NCBI RefSeq assembly: GCF_900105345.1 | Contig: NZ_FNSN01000003.1 | Location: forward strand, 992,001-1,056,000 | Direction: 5' to 3' | Length of the DNA stretch: 64,000 nt | Source: Arthrobacter woluwensis | GTDB lineage: Bacteria > Actinomycetota > Actinomycetes > Actinomycetales > Micrococcaceae | Shown here: in pieces, positions 60,171 to 64,000 of the stretch | Position numbering within the stretch: the stretch's first letter is position 1 | Layout of the letters: every line of letters starts with the position of its first letter | Translations under genes and position numbers: made by a program | Notes under the pieces: model-generated | What the model was told of the DNA's origin: nothing | Database searches by the model: none | What the model saw: only the letters and a program-made list of their open reading frames with translations

Positions 60171-60183
60171 CTCGGGAGGAATC

Positions 60184-60684
60184 ATGGCCCACGCACCACA
60201 CCACCCCGGATCCGCCCGGGACCACCTGCCCACGCGGGAGGAACTGCGCATCTGGCGGAACTACCTGGAGACCGCTGAGGCCCTGCAGTCACGGCTCGCG
60301 GCGCGCTTTCTGAGCGAGACCGCCCTGTCCGCGGGCGACTATCAGGTGCTTCTGGCGCTGAGTGAGGCGGAACGGAACACCCTGCGCTCGTCCGAACTCG
60401 CGGATCTGGTCGGCTGGGAACGCAGCCGGCTGTCGCACCATCTGGGCCGGATGGAGAAGCGCGGACTCATCAGCAGGAACACCTGCACCGATGAGGCGCG
60501 GGGCATCGACGTCCGCGCCACGGACCACGGCCTGGAGACCTTCCGGGCGGCATCCGTCCCCCATCTGAAAGCAGTGCACGAGCTGTTCCTCGAGGCCTTC
60601 ACCCCGGACGAGCTCGTGGACGTCGACCGGGTGAGCCACGCCCTGCGCCGGAATCTCGGACTCGACCGGGACGGCCGGAAGTGA
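60184..60684 (+). CDS. MarR family transcriptional regulator
   Basis: This 166-residue regulator has helical dimer ends and a central winged helix (residues 60-120: LRSSELADLVGWERSRLSHHLGRMEKRGLISR). GGGAGGA lies 3-5 nt before the ATG. Two 12-bp palindromes upstream overlap both its own promoter and that of the divergent oxidoreductase, so it probably represses both. Its stop overlaps the start of the flavoprotein gene that follows (GTGA), making a coupled pair. The ligand is unknown; an electrophile or aromatic compound would fit control of redox enzymes. Confidence 0.87.
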   Translation: MAHAPHHPGSARDHLPTREELRIWRNYLETAEALQSRLAARFLSETALSAGDYQVLLALSEAERNTLRSSELADLVGWERSRLSHHLGRMEKRGLISRNTCTDEARGIDVRATDHGLETFRAASVPHLKAVHELFLEAFTPDELVDVDRVSHALRRNLGLDRDGRK

Positions 60685-61811
60685 GCGGCGCCGTGGCGGG
60701 CGACGGCGCCCGGCGCGCCGCCGTCGTCGTCATCGGGGCGGGGCAGGCCGGTCTCTCCGCCGGTCACCACTTGCGGCGCAGCGGCTTCGTCAGCGCGCTC
60801 GCGGAGCCGGACGCGGAGCGGGGCTTCGTGATGCTCGACGCCGAGGAGCGGCCGGGCGGCGCGTGGCAGCACCGCTGGGCGTCGCTCACCATGGCGACCG
60901 TCAACAACATCTTCGACCTGCCCGGACTCCGGCAGCCCTCGGTCGATCCGGGCACACCCAGCCGGACCGCCGTTCCGGAGTACTTCACCGCGTTCGAAGA
61001 GGCCGAGCATCTCCCGATCCTCCGGCCGGTCACGGTGCTTTCCGTGTCCCGTGTGGACGATGATCCGGCGGGCGAGCTCCTGGTCGAGACCAGCGCCGGC
61101 CGATGGATCGCCCGTACGGTGATCAATGCCAGCGGCACGTGGACCAACCCTGTGCTGCCCGACTACCCGGGACAGGACACGTTCCTGGGCCGACAGCTCC
61201 ACACGAAGGACTACGTCTCCCTGGACGAGTTCGCGGGGCTCCGCGTGGCGGTGGTGGGCGGCGGGATCTCGGCCGTGCAGCAGCTCGAGGAGATCTCCCG
61301 GGTCGCCACGGTCCGGTGGTACACCCGGCGCGAACCGGTCTTCCGCGAGGCGGGATTCAGCCCGGAAGTCGAAGGGCGCGAGACCATTGAGAAGGTCACC
61401 GCCGACGCCGAGGCAGGCAACCCGACCGGCAGCATCGTCTCCTACACGCAGCTCGCCTGGACACCCTACGCGCGTGCGGCCAAGGCCCGCGGAGCGCTGG
61501 AGCGACGTCCGATGTTCACGGCCATCGAGCCCTATGGCGTGCGGGAGGCGGACGGCTCCTTCACCGGAGTCGACGTGATTCTCTGGGCCACCGGGTTCCG
61601 GCCGGCTCTGGCGCATCTGGAGCCGCTCGGCCTGCGCAACGCACGGGGAGGAATCGAGGTCCGGGGCACTCAGGTGCTGGCCGAGCCGCGGGTGCATTTG
61701 ATCGGTTTCGGCCCCTCGCAGTCCACCGTCGGGGCCAACCGCGCCGGACGGGACGCCGTGAACGGGATCGTCCGGTTGCTCGACCGGGAGCGGGTTCCTG
61801 CCGGGGGCTGA
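60681..61811 (+). CDS. FAD-dependent flavoprotein monooxygenase-like oxidoreductase
   Basis: This 376-residue protein has two dinucleotide-binding sites: FAD at GAGQAGLSAGHHL (residues about 19-31) and NADPH at VVGGGISAVQQL near residue 190. INASGTWTNPVLPDYPG near 152 and the late ILWATGFRPALAHLEPLG are typical of YUCCA/FMO-like and CzcO-type flavoproteins. The substrate is unknown. It begins with GTG at 60681, overlapping the MarR stop codon. Together with the divergent NAD(P)-binding protein it forms a small redox regulon under the MarR protein. Confidence 0.85.
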   Translation: MSGAVAGDGARRAAVVVIGAGQAGLSAGHHLRRSGFVSALAEPDAERGFVMLDAEERPGGAWQHRWASLTMATVNNIFDLPGLRQPSVDPGTPSRTAVPEYFTAFEEAEHLPILRPVTVLSVSRVDDDPAGELLVETSAGRWIARTVINASGTWTNPVLPDYPGQDTFLGRQLHTKDYVSLDEFAGLRVAVVGGGISAVQQLEEISRVATVRWYTRREPVFREAGFSPEVEGRETIEKVTADAEAGNPTGSIVSYTQLAWTPYARAAKARGALERRPMFTAIEPYGVREADGSFTGVDVILWATGFRPALAHLEPLGLRNARGGIEVRGTQVLAEPRVHLIGFGPSQSTVGANRAGRDAVNGIVRLLDRERVPAGG

Positions 61812-61874
61812 CGGCAGCCGTCCGGAGGCGTAGCGTGGCGGGTGGGCAGGCTTTCAGCGAGGAGAGGAACCCGA

Positions 61875-62168
61875 ATGGCCGACGCGACACAGCCGGGACC
61901 ACTGGACGTGACGTTCACCGCCACGCTCGTGACGAGTCCCGCCAAGGGCGGCTGGACCTATGTGCAGATGGACGGTTCGGCGGAGTTCTTCGGAACCCGT
62001 GGGCTCGTGCGGGTCAGCGGCACCGTCGACGGCGAGCCGTTCGAAAGCTCCTTCATGGCCCTGGGCGACGGCACGCACAAGCTGCCGATCAGCGCGGCGC
62101 TGCGGCGACGGAGCGGCAAGACCACGGGCGACGAGGTGACGGTTCACCTGACCGAGCGGCGGGCCTGA
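61875..62168 (+). CDS. DUF1905 domain protein
   Basis: This 97-residue protein is a single DUF1905 beta-barrel. It has [21 protein letters not shown] at the N-terminus, [31 protein letters not shown] in the middle and a final EVTVHLTER. The function of the family is unknown. GAGGAGAGG lies before the ATG at 61875, which rules out the in-frame start 33 nt earlier. It converges with the glycosylase gene, whose stop codon lies 19 bp away. Confidence 0.82.
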   Translation: MADATQPGPLDVTFTATLVTSPAKGGWTYVQMDGSAEFFGTRGLVRVSGTVDGEPFESSFMALGDGTHKLPISAALRRRSGKTTGDEVTVHLTERRA

Positions 62169-62187
62169 AGGGGTCGGCTTCGCGGTC

Positions 62188-63195
62188 TCAGTGGCGTCGA
62201 TGATCCTGGATCGTCATCTTCGGTCCGAAGCGCGGCGCCCGGACTCCGGCCGCGTAGAGCATCCGGACGATCCGTTGCCTCTGGCCTTCCCAGGGGGCGA
62301 GGAGACGCAGCATCCCGGCGTCGTCGGTCCGTTCGCCGGTCAGTGCGAAGCCCACGAACTTGGCCAAGTGGTAATCGCCCACGGAGATGGAATCGGGATC
62401 GGCGTGCGTGCGCTGGGTGACTTCGGCCGCGGTCCACACCCCGATGCCTGGGATGCTCTGAAGCCCCGCGGCGGCTTCGGTGGCGCTCTTCTCCGCCAGC
62501 CGTTCGAGGCCCGACGCCGACCGCAGCGCTCGCAGGACCGTCGCCGACCGCTGGGGGCCGACCCCCGCGCGGTGCCACTCCCAGGACGGCACGCGCAGCC
62601 ATTGAGCGGCCGACGGCGCCACCATCAGCCCGGCGGGAGCCACCCGGCCGGATCCCGGCGCCGGTGAGCCGAACCGGCGCACCAGATAGCGGTAGCCTCT
62701 GCGGGCCTCGAGCGTGGTGACTTTCTGCTCGAGAATCGTGGGCACGAGCGACTCGACCACCCGCCCCGTGGCAGGTGCCCGCAGGCCGGGGTTCCGGCGT
62801 CGTGCCTCTTGAACCAGGGGAGGCAGGGAGCTGTGGAAGGGGCCGGCGTCGAAGCTGGTCCAGTCGTCGGTGAGGCCGAGGAGGGCCGGAGCGGAGGCGA
62901 TGGCGTGCGCCGCGCCGTCGCCCCAGGCCCGCGCCCTCAGCTTGTCCCGGTGGTGCGTGAGCAGGAGGGACACCGTGCCCTCGGGGGTACGGAATGCCAT
63001 CCATATCCCACCCGGGTGCGGGGCGAAGGTGAGGTCGCCGTCGCCGCGTTGCAAGGGGAAGCAGGTGGCCGCGAGCGAGTAGTGTGCCGGCGCCTCCCAG
63101 ACGCCTTCCGCGTCGGGCGACGCGGCGACCGGGACCGGGCGTGCGGCGGGTGCCGCAGTGCCGGAGGCACGGGAGACGGGAAGCACGGAGGTCAC
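62188..63195 (-). CDS. DNA-3-methyladenine glycosylase, AlkA-like (HhH-GPD)
   Basis: This 335-residue DNA repair protein has an N-terminal beta domain (about 30-110). A helical HhH-GPD domain follows, with EQKVTTLEARRGYRYLVRRFG near residue 160 and the helix-hairpin-helix LQSIPGIGVWTAAEV near 250. The likely catalytic Asp is in SISVGDYHLA about 20 residues later. It should remove alkylated purines from DNA. The start is the GTG at 63195. It lies 85 bp downstream of the dnaE2 stop codon on the same strand, so the two repair genes may be co-expressed. It is full length. Confidence 0.87.
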   Translation of the reverse strand: MTSVLPVSRASGTAAPAARPVPVAASPDAEGVWEAPAHYSLAATCFPLQRGDGDLTFAPHPGGIWMAFRTPEGTVSLLLTHHRDKLRARAWGDGAAHAIASAPALLGLTDDWTSFDAGPFHSSLPPLVQEARRRNPGLRAPATGRVVESLVPTILEQKVTTLEARRGYRYLVRRFGSPAPGSGRVAPAGLMVAPSAAQWLRVPSWEWHRAGVGPQRSATVLRALRSASGLERLAEKSATEAAAGLQSIPGIGVWTAAEVTQRTHADPDSISVGDYHLAKFVGFALTGERTDDAGMLRLLAPWEGQRQRIVRMLYAAGVRAPRFGPKMTIQDHRRH

Positions 63196-63280
63196 TGCAG
63201 CATCATGTCACGGGACACTGGACGCTTCCTTTCGCCGGGTCGTTTCATGGGGGTTCCTTTCATCGCCGCCGGGTGCGCGC

Positions 63281-64000
63281 TCACCGGAAGTCCCGCGAGG
63301 AGGTCTTGGCGCGCAGGGGAAGGGCTTCCAGCCGATCGGCCACCAGATTGATGACGCCCTCCTTGCTGCGCTCCATCAGGCCTCGCACCACCATGGCCTT
63401 GGCGGTCTGCGCGACGCGGCGATAGCGGGTCCACACCCCGACGCTGCACACCACGTTGAGGATCCCGGTCTCATCCTCGAGATTCATGAAGGTGATGCCC
63501 TGCGCGGTCTGAGGCCGCTGGCGGTGGGTCACGAGCCCCGCGACCTCCACCCTGGTGCCGTCCTCCGCGCTGCGCAGAGCCGTGATCCGCAGGACTCCGC
63601 GGGCGTCGAGGGGGCCCCGGGCGTGCCGGACCGGGTGGTCGTCCGTGGCGATGCCGGTGGCCCACAACTCATACGCCACGGCTTCCTCGTCACCCAGTTC
63701 GGGCAGGAGGGGCGGCTGGATGTAGGGCTGCGTGCCGGGGAGCTGACCCGGCCGTTCGAGCGCGGCCGAACCAGCCTGCCAGAGGGCCTCACGACGGCTG
63801 AGCCCCAGGGATTCGAAGGCTCCGGCCGAGGCGAGCGCTTCGAGCTGTTCCGCGGTGAGGCCGGTGCGCCGGGAGAGATCCGTCAGGCTGAGGAAGGGCC
63901 CGTTCACCTCCCGTTCGGTCACGATGCGTTCGGCAAGGTCCTTCCCGATACCCGTGACGGCGGCGATCCCGAGCCGCACGGCGTGGGTGCCGTCGCGGCG
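63281..64000 (-). CDS. dnaE2: Error-prone DNA polymerase DnaE2, C-terminal part
   Basis: The last 239 codons are visible and the gene continues past the window edge. The visible part starts in the fingers region (DGTHAVRLGIAAVTGIGKDLAERI). It then has the tandem helix-hairpin-helix segment (FLSLTDLSRRTGLTAEQLEAL, ASAGAFESLG) and an OB domain (VEVAGLVTHRQRPQTAQGITF, FMNLEDETG). This order and the short C-terminus without a tau-binding region mark DnaE2 rather than DnaE1. DnaE2 takes part in damage-induced mutagenesis with ImuA/ImuB, usually encoded upstream, which would lie outside the window. Confidence 0.92.
   Translation of the reverse strand, partial: RRDGTHAVRLGIAAVTGIGKDLAERIVTEREVNGPFLSLTDLSRRTGLTAEQLEALASAGAFESLGLSRREALWQAGSAALERPGQLPGTQPYIQPPLLPELGDEEAVAYELWATGIATDDHPVRHARGPLDARGVLRITALRSAEDGTRVEVAGLVTHRQRPQTAQGITFMNLEDETGILNVVCSVGVWTRYRRVAQTAKAMVVRGLMERSKEGVINLVADRLEALPLRAKTSSRDFR

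Overview
The window is a 64 kb chromosomal segment of a high-GC Gram-positive bacterium. The gene set points to an actinobacterium of the Arthrobacter/Micrococcaceae type: plant-type [4Fe-4S] APS reductase, mycobacterial-type FprA ferredoxin reductases, a furA-katG pair, efeUOB, a PL8 lyase, PucR-gabT, DnaE2, DUF6230/DUF6114 surface genes and many apparently leaderless genes. The genus is an inference from gene content only. I saw no prophage, insertion sequence, rRNA operon or CRISPR array. The one RNA gene found is a tRNA-Tyr.

Layout. 1-6.5 kb: a TRIC-type channel, then sirohydrochlorin chelatase and a sulfate assimilation run (sulfite reductase, cysH, cysD, cysN). 6.6-12 kb: a divergent pair of glycosidases (secreted GH31 with NEW3 and NPCBM modules; cytoplasmic GH29). 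12-19 kb: a secreted Ig-like repeat protein, a luciferase-like oxidoreductase, a small membrane protein bracketed by two copies of a 70-bp palindrome, a LysR/EamA divergon, ppnP and an SRPBCC protein. 19-22 kb: cysG-like siroheme synthase followed by a ferredoxin-NADP reductase. 22-27 kb: CynX-like MFS plus FadR-type GntR regulator, then PucR divergent from gabT. 27-34 kb: secreted PL8 lyase, RarD, a second ferredoxin-NADP reductase and an APC permease. 34-40.5 kb: TetR regulator, small lipoprotein, OatA-like acyltransferase, katG and its Fur-family regulator. 40.5-45.6 kb: a three-gene DUF6230/DUF6114/Pro-rich operon divergent from a TetR-MFS pair, then htpX. 45.7-49.2 kb: efeUOB iron uptake. 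49.4-52.5 kb: yajQ, small proteins, tRNA-Tyr, a PrmC-like methyltransferase and a thioesterase. 52.5-55 kb: a TetR-ABC exporter operon. 55-58.3 kb: thioredoxin, rhomboid protease and acyl-CoA ligase. 58.4-64 kb: a DUF559-like protein between two related palindromes, a MarR-centred divergon, DUF1905, an AlkA-like glycosylase and the end of dnaE2.

How the genes fit together. Sulfate activation (CysDN), direct APS reduction (CysH), ferredoxin-dependent sulfite reduction (Sir), siroheme synthesis (CysG-like plus chelatase) and electron supply to ferredoxin (two FprA paralogues) are all present. No APS kinase is seen, and the CysH cysteine pattern is that of an APS rather than a PAPS reductase. 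A second theme is peroxide and iron handling (furA-katG, efeUOB with a DyP peroxidase). A third is degradation of complex glycans (GH31, GH29, PL8).

Regulation. About sixteen genes have a TANNNT-like -10 hexamer ending 6-7 nt before the start codon and no ribosome binding site, as expected for leaderless transcripts. Several regulator genes have palindromic operators overlapping these promoters. The most unusual non-coding content is a three-copy ~70-bp palindromic family (15506, 16303, 20577), a two-copy palindrome at convergent gene ends (11951, 22190) and a related palindrome pair around the gene at 58457.
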